This document shows positions 51,050 through 61,028 of a stretch of 64,000 bases of DNA, piece after piece. The notes below the pieces were generated by a model that saw nothing but the letters and a program-made list of their open reading frames with translations, was not told the origin of the DNA and made no database searches. Position 1 is the first letter of the stretch, and each line of letters starts with the position of its first letter. The translations under genes and the position numbers were made by a program. Source of the stretch: VBDM01 sp035651815 (GTDB taxonomy: Bacteria; Pseudomonadota; Gammaproteobacteria; Burkholderiales; SG8-39); the NCBI GenBank assembly GCA_035651815.1, contig DASRFB010000071.1, positions 1 to 64,000 of the forward strand, read 5' to 3'.

Positions 51050-53599
51050 TTACCAGTCCTCCTTGACGGCGAGCACGGCGTCGCGGCTCATGGCGCGCCG
51101 GCCCGCGATCATCGCAGTCATTGTAGCGAGCGCGAGCATGGCGAGCACGAACGCCCCGAGCGGGCGCAGCGGCAGATGCAGGTCCATCGACCAGTGGAAC
51201 GACTGCCGGTTGACGACGTGGATGAGCACCAGGCTGACGAGCCATCCGAGCGCGACCCCCGCAGCGAGCCCGAGCGACGACACCAGCGCCCCCTCGAAGG
51301 CGAGCATCGCCCCGATCTGGCCGCGCGTCATGCCGACGTGGCGCAGCATGCCGAACTCGCGCCGGCGCGCGAGCACCAGCGCGCCGAACGAGGACGCGAG
51401 GCCGAGCAGCCCGATGATCACCGCCGCCGCCTCGAGCGCGTAGGTCACCGCGAAAGTGCGGTCGAAGATGCGCAGCGACACGTCGCGCAGCTCGCCCGGG
51501 CGCGCGAGCTCGAGGTTCGCGCCGCCCGGGATCCCGGAGAGCGCGCGCTCGACCGCGTCGAGGCTCGCGCCCGGCGCGAGCCACAGCGCCGCCTCGTTCG
51601 CGCTCGCGTCGCGCGTGAGCGCGAGGTAGGCGTCGCGCTCGATCAGCACCGCGCCCTGCTGGCGCGCGTAGTCGCGCCACACGCCCGCGACCACGAACGC
51701 GGGCAGGCCGTGCGGGCCGAGGCGGGGCTTCGGCGCCTTGTCGGCGACGGGGATCGGCAGCTCGATCACCTGCCCCGGGCGCCAGCCGTAGAGGTCGGCC
51801 GCGATCTCGCTCGGCCACGCCGGCGGCGGGTCGGCGGCGGCGCGCTCGTGCGCCGGGCCGACGAGCGGCGGCAGGCGTCCCTCGCGCTCGACGCCGCGCG
51901 CGATCAGCACGATCGCCGGACGCGCGGGCGCGAGGACGAGACGCTGCGTGCGCTGGAACTCCGCGCGCCGCACGCCGGGCACGGCGGCGAGCGCGCGCTG
52001 GTCGGCCGGCGACAGGAAGGCGGAGTCGCCGCCCAGCCCCGCGCGCACGTAGAGATCCGCGGGCAGCACGCGCTCGAGCCAGTCGTCGAGCGACTGCCGG
52101 AACGACGCGATCATGATCGCCATCGACACCATGAGGCTCACCCCGGCGACGATCGCCGCGAGGCTCACGCCCACCGGCCCGGGCGCGCCGCGCAGCTGCG
52201 CGAGCGCGAGACCCGCCGCGGGCAGCCGCAATCCCGGCAGCCTGCGGAAGAACACGACCGCGATCCGCGGCATGAGCGCGATGGTGCCCACCAGCAGCAG
52301 GGCGATCGCGACGTAGCCCGCGATCGGAAGGCCGCGCACCGGGCCCGCCTGCGTGAGCGCCGCGCCGAGCGCGAGGAGCGCGATCCCGGGCCACGCCGGC
52401 TGCAGCGGCGCGAAGGCGCGCTGCTCGTCCCCGGCCTTCAGCGCCGCCGCCGGCTGCGCGCGCGACGCTTCGAGCGCCGAGGCGAGGCTGCCGAGGAGCG
52501 CGGTCGCCGTGCCGAGCAGGAAGAAGCCTGCCATCGCCGCGGCGTCGAACGACGCCGCGGGCCGCAGGCCCCGGAAGTACCCGGCGCCCAGCTCGGCCCC
52601 GAAGTAGCGCAGCACGCCTTCGGCCGCGATCTGGCCGAGCACGAGGCCCGCCAGGGCGCCGAGCGCGCCGATGGCCGCCGCCTCCGCGAGCAGGAGCGCG
52701 ACGAGCCCGGCGCGCGTCACGCCGAGCACGCGCAGCAGCGCGAGCTGCGCGCGCCGGCGCACGACCGCGAGCGCCTGCGTCGAGAATACGAGCAGCCCGC
52801 CGGTGAAGAGCGCGACCAGCGAGAGGACGTTCAGGTTCACCCGGTACGAGCGCGACAGGCTCGCGCCGCGCTCGGCGTCGGCGTCGGCGGGCTCGACCAC
52901 CACGCCCGGCGGCATGTCGGCGCGCAGCCGGGCCGCGAAGGCCTCCGCCGGCACGCCCGCGCGCAGCCGCAGATCGACGCGGTCGAGGCGCCCGGCGCGC
53001 CCGAACGCCGCCTGCGCCGCCGCGACGTCCATCATGGCGAGGCGCCCGCGGATCGCGTCGGCGGGCAGCACACCCGCGACGACGAAGGTCCGGACGCCGA
53101 GCCCGACCTGGAACGCGAGCGCGTCGCCCCGCGCGACCCCCAGCGCGTCGGCCGCCGCCGCCGACAGGAACACGCGGTCGGGACGCAGCCAGTCGAGGCG
53201 ATCGCCGACCTCGCCGCCGAAAGCGAGCGGCTGGATCAGCGCCGCGCGGAACACGTCGATGCCCTGCACGCGCAGCGGCTCGCGCCGTCCCGGCACTTTC
53301 GCGTCGACCTCGACGACCGGGCTCGCGACCGCGACCTCGGGCAGGCGCGCGAGGCGCGAGTACAGCGCCTCGTCGAAACCGCCGGCCGCGCCCGCCGCCC
53401 CGCCGCGGACGTGGAGGTCGGCGTCGCCGGCGAGCGTGTGCACCGCCTGCGTGAACTCCGAGATCGCCGCGCCGTTCACGAGCTGCACCGAGTATCCGAG
53501 CGCGACGCCTAGCGCGATCGCGCCGATCGAGAGCGCGAGCCGGCCCCTGTGCTCGAGCATGGGCGCGAGCAGCAGCTCGCGGAACGCCGCGCGGATCAT
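51050..53599 (-). CDS. ABC transporter permease, FtsX family
   Basis: An 849-residue inner-membrane protein with two FtsX-type units. The first helix and the periplasmic MacB-like domain (about 30-250), the four-helix unit at 255-420, then a second periplasmic domain and a terminal unit. It needs an ATPase such as LolD, absent next to it; the nearest is at 56384-57058. FtsX-type permeases pull lipids, lipoproteins or peptides out of the membrane rather than import solutes. It is divergent from the M24 homologue. Confidence 0.9.
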   Translation of the reverse strand: MIRAAFRELLLAPMLEHRGRLALSIGAIALGVALGYSVQLVNGAAISEFTQAVHTLAGDADLHVRGGAAGAAGGFDEALYSRLARLPEVAVASPVVEVDAKVPGRREPLRVQGIDVFRAALIQPLAFGGEVGDRLDWLRPDRVFLSAAAADALGVARGDALAFQVGLGVRTFVVAGVLPADAIRGRLAMMDVAAAQAAFGRAGRLDRVDLRLRAGVPAEAFAARLRADMPPGVVVEPADADAERGASLSRSYRVNLNVLSLVALFTGGLLVFSTQALAVVRRRAQLALLRVLGVTRAGLVALLLAEAAAIGALGALAGLVLGQIAAEGVLRYFGAELGAGYFRGLRPAASFDAAAMAGFFLLGTATALLGSLASALEASRAQPAAALKAGDEQRAFAPLQPAWPGIALLALGAALTQAGPVRGLPIAGYVAIALLLVGTIALMPRIAVVFFRRLPGLRLPAAGLALAQLRGAPGPVGVSLAAIVAGVSLMVSMAIMIASFRQSLDDWLERVLPADLYVRAGLGGDSAFLSPADQRALAAVPGVRRAEFQRTQRLVLAPARPAIVLIARGVEREGRLPPLVGPAHERAAADPPPAWPSEIAADLYGWRPGQVIELPIPVADKAPKPRLGPHGLPAFVVAGVWRDYARQQGAVLIERDAYLALTRDASANEAALWLAPGASLDAVERALSGIPGGANLELARPGELRDVSLRIFDRTFAVTYALEAAAVIIGLLGLASSFGALVLARRREFGMLRHVGMTRGQIGAMLAFEGALVSSLGLAAGVALGWLVSLVLIHVVNRQSFHWSMDLHLPLRPLGAFVLAMLALATMTAMIAGRRAMSRDAVLAVKEDW

Positions 53600-53667
53600 G
53601 CGGGAATGGTAGCAAACCGGTGCGCCGCCACGCGCTGCGATAGACTTGTCGCCCGGAGGAGACGTCC

Positions 53668-54852
53668 ATGCCGCCGTTGCAGCTCGAGCCCAGGCTCGCC
53701 GGGATCCTGTCCGCCGAATACCCGCGCTTCTCCGACGCCGAGATGGCGCGCCGGCGCGCGAGCCTCGAGCGCGTCATGGGCGCGGCCGAGGTCGATCACC
53801 TGCTGGTGTGCGGCGAGCAGCGCGCCGGCACCGGCGTCGGCTGGCTGACCTCGTGGTCGGCCACGACCGAGGCGATCGTGATCGTCGCGCCGCCCGAGCG
53901 CCAGGTGATGTACATGGAGTGGTACAACCACTGGCCGCTCGCGAAGCTGCTCGCGCGCGACACCGAGGTGCGCTGGGGCGAGCACCGCGGCATCGACAAG
54001 GTGATCGCCGACCTGAAGACGCGCAAGGTGAAGCGGCTCGGCTTCATGGGCTTCCTCGGCCTCTCGAAGCTGCGCAAGCTCGAGGCCGTGTTCGGGCCGC
54101 TGGTCGACCTGAACGCCGAGTACGTGAAGCTGCGGCTGGTGAAGTCGCGCGAGGAGATCGACTGGATGCGCATCGGCTGCGCGCTCACCGATCTCGCCAT
54201 CGACGCGCTGCGGCGCGAGGCGCGCGCCGGCATGAGCGAGCGCGAGCTGGGCGCGATCTGCGAGGCGGCGTATCACCCGCACGGCGGGTGGACCTTCATC
54301 CACTATTTCATGGCGACGCCGATGGACGACCCGCGCTACTGCGTGCCGCGCCAGATCGCCTCGAGCCGCAGGATCCGCAAAGGCGACGCGATCGCGACCG
54401 AGATCACCGCGCATTTCTTCGACTATCCGGGCCAGGTCCTGCGCAGCTTCACGGTCGACGCCGAGCCGACGCCGCTCTTCCGCCGCCTGCACGAGACCGC
54501 GGAAACCGCGTTCGACGCCGTCACCGGCGTGATCCGGCACGGCACCACGATGCAGCAGATCATCGACGCCGCCGCGGTGATCGAGGACGCGGGCTTCACC
54601 GTCTACGACGATCTCATGCACGGTTTCGGCGGCGGCTATTTTCCGCCGGTGCTCGGCAGCCGCAGCCGTCCCGCGGGGCCCTTGCCGCACCTGACGCTCC
54701 AGTCGGGAATGACCTGCGTGGTCCAGCCCAACGTGATCACGCCCGATCAGCGCGCCGGCGTGCAGGTCGGCGAGCTGATCCTCGTGACCGATACCGGCTG
54801 CGAGCGCATGCACGGCGCCGAGCGAGGCTTTTTCCGCATTTCCGGGGCCTAG
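53668..54852 (+). CDS. M24 peptidase-like protein lacking metal ligands
   Basis: A 394-residue protein with the creatinase N-terminal domain (1-155) and a pita-bread M24 fold. The ligand positions of Xaa-Pro peptidases are changed: the first Asp is in TEIT (E245), the second is Q256 (YPGQVLRSF), and the EP Glu is Q353 (VVQPNV). Only H318 (MHGFGGG) fits. It is unlikely to be a metallopeptidase; creatinase-like or other chemistry, or loss of activity, are the options. A GGAGGAG site precedes the ATG. Confidence 0.85.
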   Translation: MPPLQLEPRLAGILSAEYPRFSDAEMARRRASLERVMGAAEVDHLLVCGEQRAGTGVGWLTSWSATTEAIVIVAPPERQVMYMEWYNHWPLAKLLARDTEVRWGEHRGIDKVIADLKTRKVKRLGFMGFLGLSKLRKLEAVFGPLVDLNAEYVKLRLVKSREEIDWMRIGCALTDLAIDALRREARAGMSERELGAICEAAYHPHGGWTFIHYFMATPMDDPRYCVPRQIASSRRIRKGDAIATEITAHFFDYPGQVLRSFTVDAEPTPLFRRLHETAETAFDAVTGVIRHGTTMQQIIDAAAVIEDAGFTVYDDLMHGFGGGYFPPVLGSRSRPAGPLPHLTLQSGMTCVVQPNVITPDQRAGVQVGELILVTDTGCERMHGAERGFFRISGA

Positions 54853-54937
54853 GACGACGGCATAAATTCACGCGCCGGCGCGCACGGCCGGAACGGCGAC
54901 GGCCGGGGACGGTCCGACGTAGGTTGCCGGAGTCGCC

Positions 54938-55282
54938 ATGCGCATCTACCTGCTCGTTCCGCTTCACACCAGCGATCCGATCTGGATGTTCAGCGTCCAG
55001 CGCGAGGCGGTCCAGGTGATCGCGCCGAGCGAGACCGAGGCGCGGCTGCGTGCGAGCCTGCGCTACGGCCGGCGCCGCACGCGCGAGGGCGCCGTATCGC
55101 CGCGCGATCCCTGGCTCGATGCGAAATGGGTGTACGCGCACGTCATCGAGCGCACCGATGCGGCGATGCCGGTGCTCGCGTGGGAGCCCGTGCCCGTCCT
55201 GCAGTCCGCGTCCCGGTCCGAGCCCGTGGCCTCGCTGCTGCAGCGGCCCGACGAGCCGCGCGACGACCAGCCCCGGGACTAG
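54938..55282 (+). CDS. Hypothetical protein, 114 residues
   Basis: A soluble-looking protein with no signal. It starts MRIYLLVPLHTSDPIW and has an Arg-rich middle (SLRYGRRRTREGA) and a Pro/Asp/Arg tail. GGAG at 5 bases before the ATG supports the start. It lies 85 bases after the M24-like gene on the same strand. No family is recognised. Confidence 0.6.
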   Translation: MRIYLLVPLHTSDPIWMFSVQREAVQVIAPSETEARLRASLRYGRRRTREGAVSPRDPWLDAKWVYAHVIERTDAAMPVLAWEPVPVLQSASRSEPVASLLQRPDEPRDDQPRD

Positions 55283-55289
55283 CCCGCGC

Positions 55290-56291
55290 TCAGCCGACGA
55301 GGCGCGTCGCGCTCTTGCGCAGCGTCTCGGGAATCTCCAGTCCCAGCGCCTTCGCGGTCTTCAGGTTGATGACCAGCTCGAACTTCGACGGCTGCGCGAC
55401 CGGCAGCTCGCTCGGCTTCGCGCCGCGCAGGATGCGGTCGACGTAGCTCGCCGCGCGCCGGTAGAGCTGGTTGAAATCCTGCCCGTAGCTCATCAGGCCT
55501 CCGGCCGTCACGTGCTCGCGCACGCCGAACACCGACGGCAGGCGGTTGCCGAGCGCGCCTACCGCCAGCTCGCGGCGGTACTGCATGTAGATCGGATCGA
55601 AGGGGACGATGACCGCCTGCGCGCCGTCCCCCGACATCACCTTGAACCCGCTTTCGATCTCGCCCGCGGTGCGCGCCTCCACGCGCTGGACCCTCACGTT
55701 CGCGGCGCGGGCCACTTTCAGGATGGCCTTCAGCCGCGGCGAATAGAACTCGTTGTCCGGATTGAGCAGCACCGCCGCGCGCTCGAGCTTCGGCGCGACC
55801 GCCATCAGCAGCTCGAGATAATGCGGGCTGACCTCCACGGCCGCGCGCGCGACGCCCGTCACGTTGCGTTCGGGCCGCGCCAGATTGGTGATGAATCCGC
55901 TGGTCGCGGGATCGGCGGCCACCGCCATGACGATGGGGATGGTGGTGGTCTCGCGCTGCACGGCGCGCGTGGCGCCGGTGCCCGAGGTGACGATGACGTC
56001 GGGCGCGCCCTGCACCAGGCCTTTGGCGAGCTCGGGCAGCCGCTCCGCCTTGCCGTCGGCGAAGCGCCAGTCGAACACGACGTTCTCGTCCTCGACGTGG
56101 CCGAGCTCGGCCAGGCGCCTGAGGAAGCTGCCGTAGTAGTCGTTGTTCCAAGACGGCGGACGCGCGCGCAGCGCGAGGAAGCCGATGCGCCGGATCTTGC
56201 GCGCCGGCGCGGCCTGCTGCGCGATCGCCGCGAGCGGGACCAGGAAGGCTTGGACCGCGGCCGCGGCGAGCAGGGTTCTGCGCTTGTTCAT
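55290..56291 (-). CDS. ABC-type substrate-binding protein (TrpX/PF04392-like)
   Basis: A 333-residue periplasmic protein with a Sec signal (cleavage near AIAQQ, about 24). RRIGFLALRARP, DVIVTSGTGATRAVQ, TIPIVMAVAADP, and AVLLNPDN are marks of the ABC_sub_bind family. The start was set by the signal; an ATG 10 codons upstream is possible. No permease goes with it. It converges with the 114-residue gene 7 bases away. Orphans of this family are numerous in betaproteobacteria. Confidence 0.87.
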   Translation of the reverse strand: MNKRRTLLAAAAVQAFLVPLAAIAQQAAPARKIRRIGFLALRARPPSWNNDYYGSFLRRLAELGHVEDENVVFDWRFADGKAERLPELAKGLVQGAPDVIVTSGTGATRAVQRETTTIPIVMAVAADPATSGFITNLARPERNVTGVARAAVEVSPHYLELLMAVAPKLERAAVLLNPDNEFYSPRLKAILKVARAANVRVQRVEARTAGEIESGFKVMSGDGAQAVIVPFDPIYMQYRRELAVGALGNRLPSVFGVREHVTAGGLMSYGQDFNQLYRRAASYVDRILRGAKPSELPVAQPSKFELVINLKTAKALGLEIPETLRKSATRLVG

Positions 56292-56383
56292 CTCTCGATG
56301 CGAGAGCACGGGGGAGGGCATGACAATTTACACCCGTCGCGCCGCGGCGACAGAAGTCTTTACCTTGCTTTACAAGCGGCGCT

Positions 56384-57050
<667 letters not shown>

Positions 57051-57058
<8 letters not shown>

Positions 57059-57815
57059 GGACGGGCTCCGCGACGCCGAGATAGGCCTCGCGCACCGCGC
57101 GGCTCGCGCGGATCGCCTCGGGCGAGCCCGACTCGAGCACCGCGCCGTTCACCATCACCGTCAGCCGGTGCGCGACCGCGAACACCGCGTCCATGTCGTG
57201 CTCGACGAGGAGCACGGCGTGGTCCGGCGCGAGCCGGCGCAAGAGCGCCACGATGCGCGCCGATTCCTCCGCTCCCATCCCGGCGAGCGGCTCGTCGAGC
57301 AGGAGCACGCGCGGCGAGGTCGCGAGCACCATCGCGATCTCGACCTGGCGCTGCTCGCCGTGCGAGAGCGCCGCGACCGGCGTCTGCGCGCGCGTCTCCA
57401 GGCCCGCGGCCGCGAGCGCGCGCTCGGCCGCCTCGTTCACGGCGCGGTTCGCGAGCGCGGGCCGCACGAAGCGCATCGAGCCGGCGAGGCGCGCCTGCGC
57501 CGCGATCCGGCAGTTCTCGATCGCCGTGAACGGCAGGAAGACGTTCGTCTTCTGGTAGCTGCGCCCGACGCCGAGCCTCGACAGGCGCTGCGGCGGCAGG
57601 CCGGTCACGTCGGCGCCGTCGATCTCGATCGCCCCGGCGCTCGGGGCCAGCTCTCCCGAGAGCATGTTGATCAGCGTCGACTTCCCCGCGCCGTTCGGCC
57701 CGATGACCGCGTGCACCGCGCCCGTGCGGCACTCGATCGAGACGTCGCGCACGGCGGTGAGCCCGCCGAAGTGGCGCGTGAGCGCGCGCGTGGCGAGGGC
57801 GGGCCGCTCAGCCAT
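57051..57815 (-). CDS. Branched-chain amino acid-type ABC ATPase (LivG-like)
   Basis: A 254-residue ATPase: Walker A GPNGAGKSTLIN, Q-loop GVGRSYQKTNVF, signature LSHGEQRQVEIAMVLA, and Walker B VLLLDEPLAGM, with the long LivG-type insert. The signature Ser-His-Gly-Glu and the EHDMDAVF close are typical of HAAT importers. Another in-frame ATG at 57833 lies in a second copy of an 18-base tandem repeat. It overlaps livM by 8 bases and the LolD-like gene by 8. Confidence 0.9.
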
Positions 57816-58827
57816 CGTTCGTCCCGAGCCCATCGTTCGTCCCGAGCTTGTCGAGGGAGCGCTCCGCCGGCCGTCGCAGCGAGCGCGCCAGCCCGACGAT
57901 GCCGTGCGGGAGGACGAGCGTCGCGACGACGATGAACAGGCCCATGAACAGCTGCCAGTGCTTGCCGAGGTTCACGCCGCCCGCGTCGGGCAGGCCCTGG
58001 AGCCCGAGCTCGAGCAGCATCCACGCCGCGGCGCCGAGCACCGGCCCGAGCAGCGTGCCCATGCCGCCGAGGATCACCATCATCATCACCGCGGCGGACA
58101 GGTGCCATCCCAGGGTCTCGGGATTGACGACGCCGAACTGCACCGCAGCGAGATAGCCCGCGATGCCGGCGATCGCGCCCGAGAGGACGAAGCACGCGAG
58201 CTTGTAGCGGAAGGTCGCGTAGCCGAGCGAGATCATGCGCTGCTCGTTGACGCGGATGCCGGCGATCGCGCGCCCGAACGGCGAGCGCAGGACCGTGCGC
58301 AGCAGCACGTACACGGCGGCGAGGAACGCGAGCGCGAGCCAGTACACGTGCCGGTAGTCGTCGAGGCTGAACGGCCGCCAGCCCGCGATGTCGGCGACCG
58401 GGCGCGCGTCGATGTAGATGCCGTCGTTGCCGCCCGCGATCTTGGTGTCGTAGAAGAGGAAGAACAGCATCTGCGCGAAGGCGAGCGTCACCATGATGAA
58501 GTAGATGCCCCGCGTGCGCACGACGAAGAAGCCGATCGCGAGCGCGAGCAGCGCGCTCGCCGCCACCGCGAGCGGCAGCGACGTCCAGAAGCTCGCCGCC
58601 TGGAACTGCGGCGTCGCGAGCGCGAGCGCGTACCCCGCCGCCCCGTAGAAGGCCGCGTGGCCGAAGCTCACCAGCCCGGCGTAGCCGAGCAGCAGGTCGA
58701 GGCTCATGGCGAGAATCGCCATGATGATGATCTTGGCGAAGAACTGCACGTAGAACTTCTCGGCGAAGAGCGGCACGAGCGCGAGCGCGACGATGCAGGC
58801 GACGAGCGCGACGGCGGACCTGCTCAT
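57808..58827 (-). CDS. Branched-chain amino acid-type ABC permease (LivM-like)
   Basis: A 339-residue permease with about eight to ten transmembrane helices. LDLLLGYAGLVSFGHAAFYG, GRAIAGIRVNEQRMISLGY (the EAA-like ATPase contact) and MMMVILGGMGTLLGPVLGA are LivM marks. The start has a strong GGAGGAGG site. The last 16 residues (SLDKLGTNDG then LGTNDG) are encoded by a repeated unit and not part of the family. Next to livH and livG. Confidence 0.92.
   Translation of the reverse strand: MSRSAVALVACIVALALVPLFAEKFYVQFFAKIIIMAILAMSLDLLLGYAGLVSFGHAAFYGAAGYALALATPQFQAASFWTSLPLAVAASALLALAIGFFVVRTRGIYFIMVTLAFAQMLFFLFYDTKIAGGNDGIYIDARPVADIAGWRPFSLDDYRHVYWLALAFLAAVYVLLRTVLRSPFGRAIAGIRVNEQRMISLGYATFRYKLACFVLSGAIAGIAGYLAAVQFGVVNPETLGWHLSAAVMMMVILGGMGTLLGPVLGAAAWMLLELGLQGLPDAGGVNLGKHWQLFMGLFIVVATLVLPHGIVGLARSLRRPAERSLDKLGTNDGLGTNDG
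57812..57847. repeat. 18-base tandem repeat at the livM-livG junction
   Basis: The 18-base unit CCATCGTTCGTCCCGAGC occurs twice, end to end, at 57812-57829 and 57830-57847. The sequence then continues as TTGTCGAGGGAGC. The unit resembles a widespread REP-like element (TTCGTCC-GAGC-TTGTCGA). It codes for the LGTNDG-LGTNDG end of LivM and holds both candidate ATG codons of LivG. Confidence 0.8.
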
Positions 58828-58838
58828 CCCCTCCTCCT

Positions 58839-59735
58839 TCACGCGCGCCTCCCGAAGATGCCCTCGGGGCGCCACAGCAGCACCACCGCCATCAGCAGGT
58901 AGACGGTCATGCTCGAGAGCTCGGGCAGCACGTGCAGGCCCCCGATCTCCACGTGAACCACCTTGCCGAAGGTGTCGACGAGGCCGATCAGCAGCGACGC
59001 GAGCATCGCGCCCTTCACCGAGCCCATGCCGCCGATCACGATGATGACGAAGCACACGATGAGGACCGGGTTGCCCATGCCGGGCGCGATCGCGGACACG
59101 GGCGCGGAGACCATGCCCGCGAAAGCCGCGAGCGTGATCCCCGCGGCGAACACGACGCGGTAGAGCGCGTGCACGTCGATGCCGAGCGCCTGCACCATCT
59201 GCCGGTCCACGGAGCCCGCGCGGATGATCATCCCGAGCCGCGTCTTCTGGATGACCCAGACGATGAGGAGCGCCACGGCGAGGCAGACCCCGGAGATGAA
59301 CAGCCGATAAACCGGATACGAGAGCGTCTCGGTGAGCGGGATGGAGCTCCCGAGCGATGCCGGCACCGGCACGCCGCGGACGTCGTCGCCCCAGAGCAGA
59401 CTGCGCATCTCCTCGAACACGAGGATGAGCCCGTAGGTGAGCAGCACCTGGTACAGGTGGTCGCGGTCGTAGAGCCGGCGGATGACCAGCCACTCGAGCA
59501 GCACGCCGACCGCGGCGGCCACGACGATCGCCGCCGGGACCGCGATCCAGAAGCTGCCGAGCCGCGCGGTCAGCGACCAGGCGAGGTAGGCGCCGATCAT
59601 GTAGAAGCTGCCGTGCGCGACGTTGATGATGCCCATGATGCCGAACACCAGCGTCAGCCCGCTCGCCACGAGGAACAGCAGCAGCCCGTACTGCACGCCG
59701 TTCAGGAGCTGGATGAGGAAGGTGTGGAGGTCCAT
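58839..59735 (-). CDS. Branched-chain amino acid-type ABC permease (LivH-like)
   Basis: A 298-residue permease with about eight helices. LNGVQYGLLLFLVASGLTLVFGIMGIINVAHG at the N-terminus, GMIIRAGSVDRQMVQALGI (ATPase contact) and IVIGGMGSVKGA are LivH marks. It lies 11 bases before livM, and a terminator separates it from the binding-protein gene upstream, as is usual for a gene needed in less amount. Confidence 0.93.
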   Translation of the reverse strand: MDLHTFLIQLLNGVQYGLLLFLVASGLTLVFGIMGIINVAHGSFYMIGAYLAWSLTARLGSFWIAVPAAIVVAAAVGVLLEWLVIRRLYDRDHLYQVLLTYGLILVFEEMRSLLWGDDVRGVPVPASLGSSIPLTETLSYPVYRLFISGVCLAVALLIVWVIQKTRLGMIIRAGSVDRQMVQALGIDVHALYRVVFAAGITLAAFAGMVSAPVSAIAPGMGNPVLIVCFVIIVIGGMGSVKGAMLASLLIGLVDTFGKVVHVEIGGLHVLPELSSMTVYLLMAVVLLWRPEGIFGRRA

Positions 59736-59740
59736 GGGCG

Positions 59741-59769
59741 CAAAAACGAAGGCCGGCTCGCGCCGGCCT
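59741..59769 (-). terminator. Terminator between the livK-like and livH-like genes
   Basis: On the minus strand AGGCCGGC, loop GCGA, GCCGGCCT is followed by TCG and five T. It lies 24 bases past the binding-protein stop and just before livH. A partial stop here would make more binding protein than permease. Confidence 0.75.
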
Positions 59770-59792
59770 CCCCGGGAATCACGCCTGATCGT

Positions 59793-60992
59793 TCACGACA
59801 TCTTGCACGCCGCGATCGAAGCGGGATCGTCGTCGAGCCCCTTCACGGCGACGCCGACGTACTTGTTCTCCTTGCCCGACACGCGGCGCAGGTAGATGTC
59901 CTGCACCGGGTTGTGCGCCTTCGACAGGTGCCACTTGCCGCGCGGGCTGTCGACGGTCACCTTCTCCATCGCGGCGACGACCGCTTTCCTGTCCTCGATC
60001 CTGCCGCCGGCCGACTTGAGCGCCGCGGCGAGCAGCAGCCCCGAGTCGTAGCCCTGCACGGCGTAGACGTCGGGCGGCATCTTGTACGCCTTCGCGTAGG
60101 CGGCGCGGAAATCGTTGTCGCGCTTCGTGTTGAGGCTGTCGGCGTAGTGCAGGCAGGTCTCGATGCCCTGCGCCGCGTCGCCCGCCGCGTCGAGCACGCC
60201 GTCGGTGAGGAAGCCCGGGCCGACGAGCGGGATCTTGTCCTTCAGGCCCGCCTGCGCGTAATCGCGCAGGAACTTCGCCGCGCCGCCGCCCGCGAAGAAC
60301 GAGTACACCGCGTCGGGCCTGACGGAGGCGATCTCGGTGAGCAGCGCCTGGAACTCGACGTTCGGGAACGGGAGCCAGAGCTCCTTGGCGACCGCGCCGC
60401 CGCCTTTCGCGTAGCCGTCCTTGAAGCCCTTCACGAACTCCTCGCCCGCGGCGTAGCGCCACGTGAGCGTGACGACGTTGCGGATGCTCTTCCTCTGCGC
60501 GAGCACCGCGCCCATCGCGTAGCCCGACTGCCAGTTCGAGAACGAGGTGCGCACGATGTTCGGCGCGCACAAGGGGCCGGTCGCCGCGCCGACGCCCGCG
60601 TTCGGGATGATGTGCAGCGTGCCCGACTCCTTGGTGACGCGGATCATCCCCGCGGCGACGCCCGAGTGCACCGTGCCCACCACGACGTCGACCTTGTCGC
60701 GCGTCACGAGGCGGTTGACGTTGTCGGTCGCCTTCGCGGGCTCCGACTCGTCGTCCACCTTGTAGAACTCGACCTCGCGGCCGCCGAGCCGGCCGCCCGA
60801 CTCGGCGAGCGCCATGCGGAAGCCGTTCTCGATCGCGACGCCGAGAGCCGCGTAAGTGCCGGTGTACGGCAGCATCAGGCCGACCTTGATCTTCGCGCCC
60901 TGCGACAGCGCGAGTCCCGGGAACGCGAGGCCCGCGCCGAGGACGCCCGCGCCCTTCAGGAAGCCGCGGCGGTCGAACATCTTGTTCTTCAT
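59793..60992 (-). CDS. Branched-chain amino acid-type ABC substrate-binding protein (LivK-like)
   Basis: A 399-residue periplasmic protein of type I fold, with a Tat-like signal (DRRGFLKGAG, R8-R9). VGLMLPYTGTYAALG and VGTVHSGVAAGMIRV are Leu/Ile/Val-receptor marks, and AVQGYDSGLLLAAAL close to the end. In catabolic clusters such receptors often bind aromatic acids or amides. It follows the amidase gene by 36 bases. Confidence 0.92.
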   Translation of the reverse strand: MKNKMFDRRGFLKGAGVLGAGLAFPGLALSQGAKIKVGLMLPYTGTYAALGVAIENGFRMALAESGGRLGGREVEFYKVDDESEPAKATDNVNRLVTRDKVDVVVGTVHSGVAAGMIRVTKESGTLHIIPNAGVGAATGPLCAPNIVRTSFSNWQSGYAMGAVLAQRKSIRNVVTLTWRYAAGEEFVKGFKDGYAKGGGAVAKELWLPFPNVEFQALLTEIASVRPDAVYSFFAGGGAAKFLRDYAQAGLKDKIPLVGPGFLTDGVLDAAGDAAQGIETCLHYADSLNTKRDNDFRAAYAKAYKMPPDVYAVQGYDSGLLLAAALKSAGGRIEDRKAVVAAMEKVTVDSPRGKWHLSKAHNPVQDIYLRRVSGKENKYVGVAVKGLDDDPASIAACKMS

Positions 60993-61028
60993 GTCGCGCT
61001 CTCCTCCATGGAATATGGCCGGCGTATT

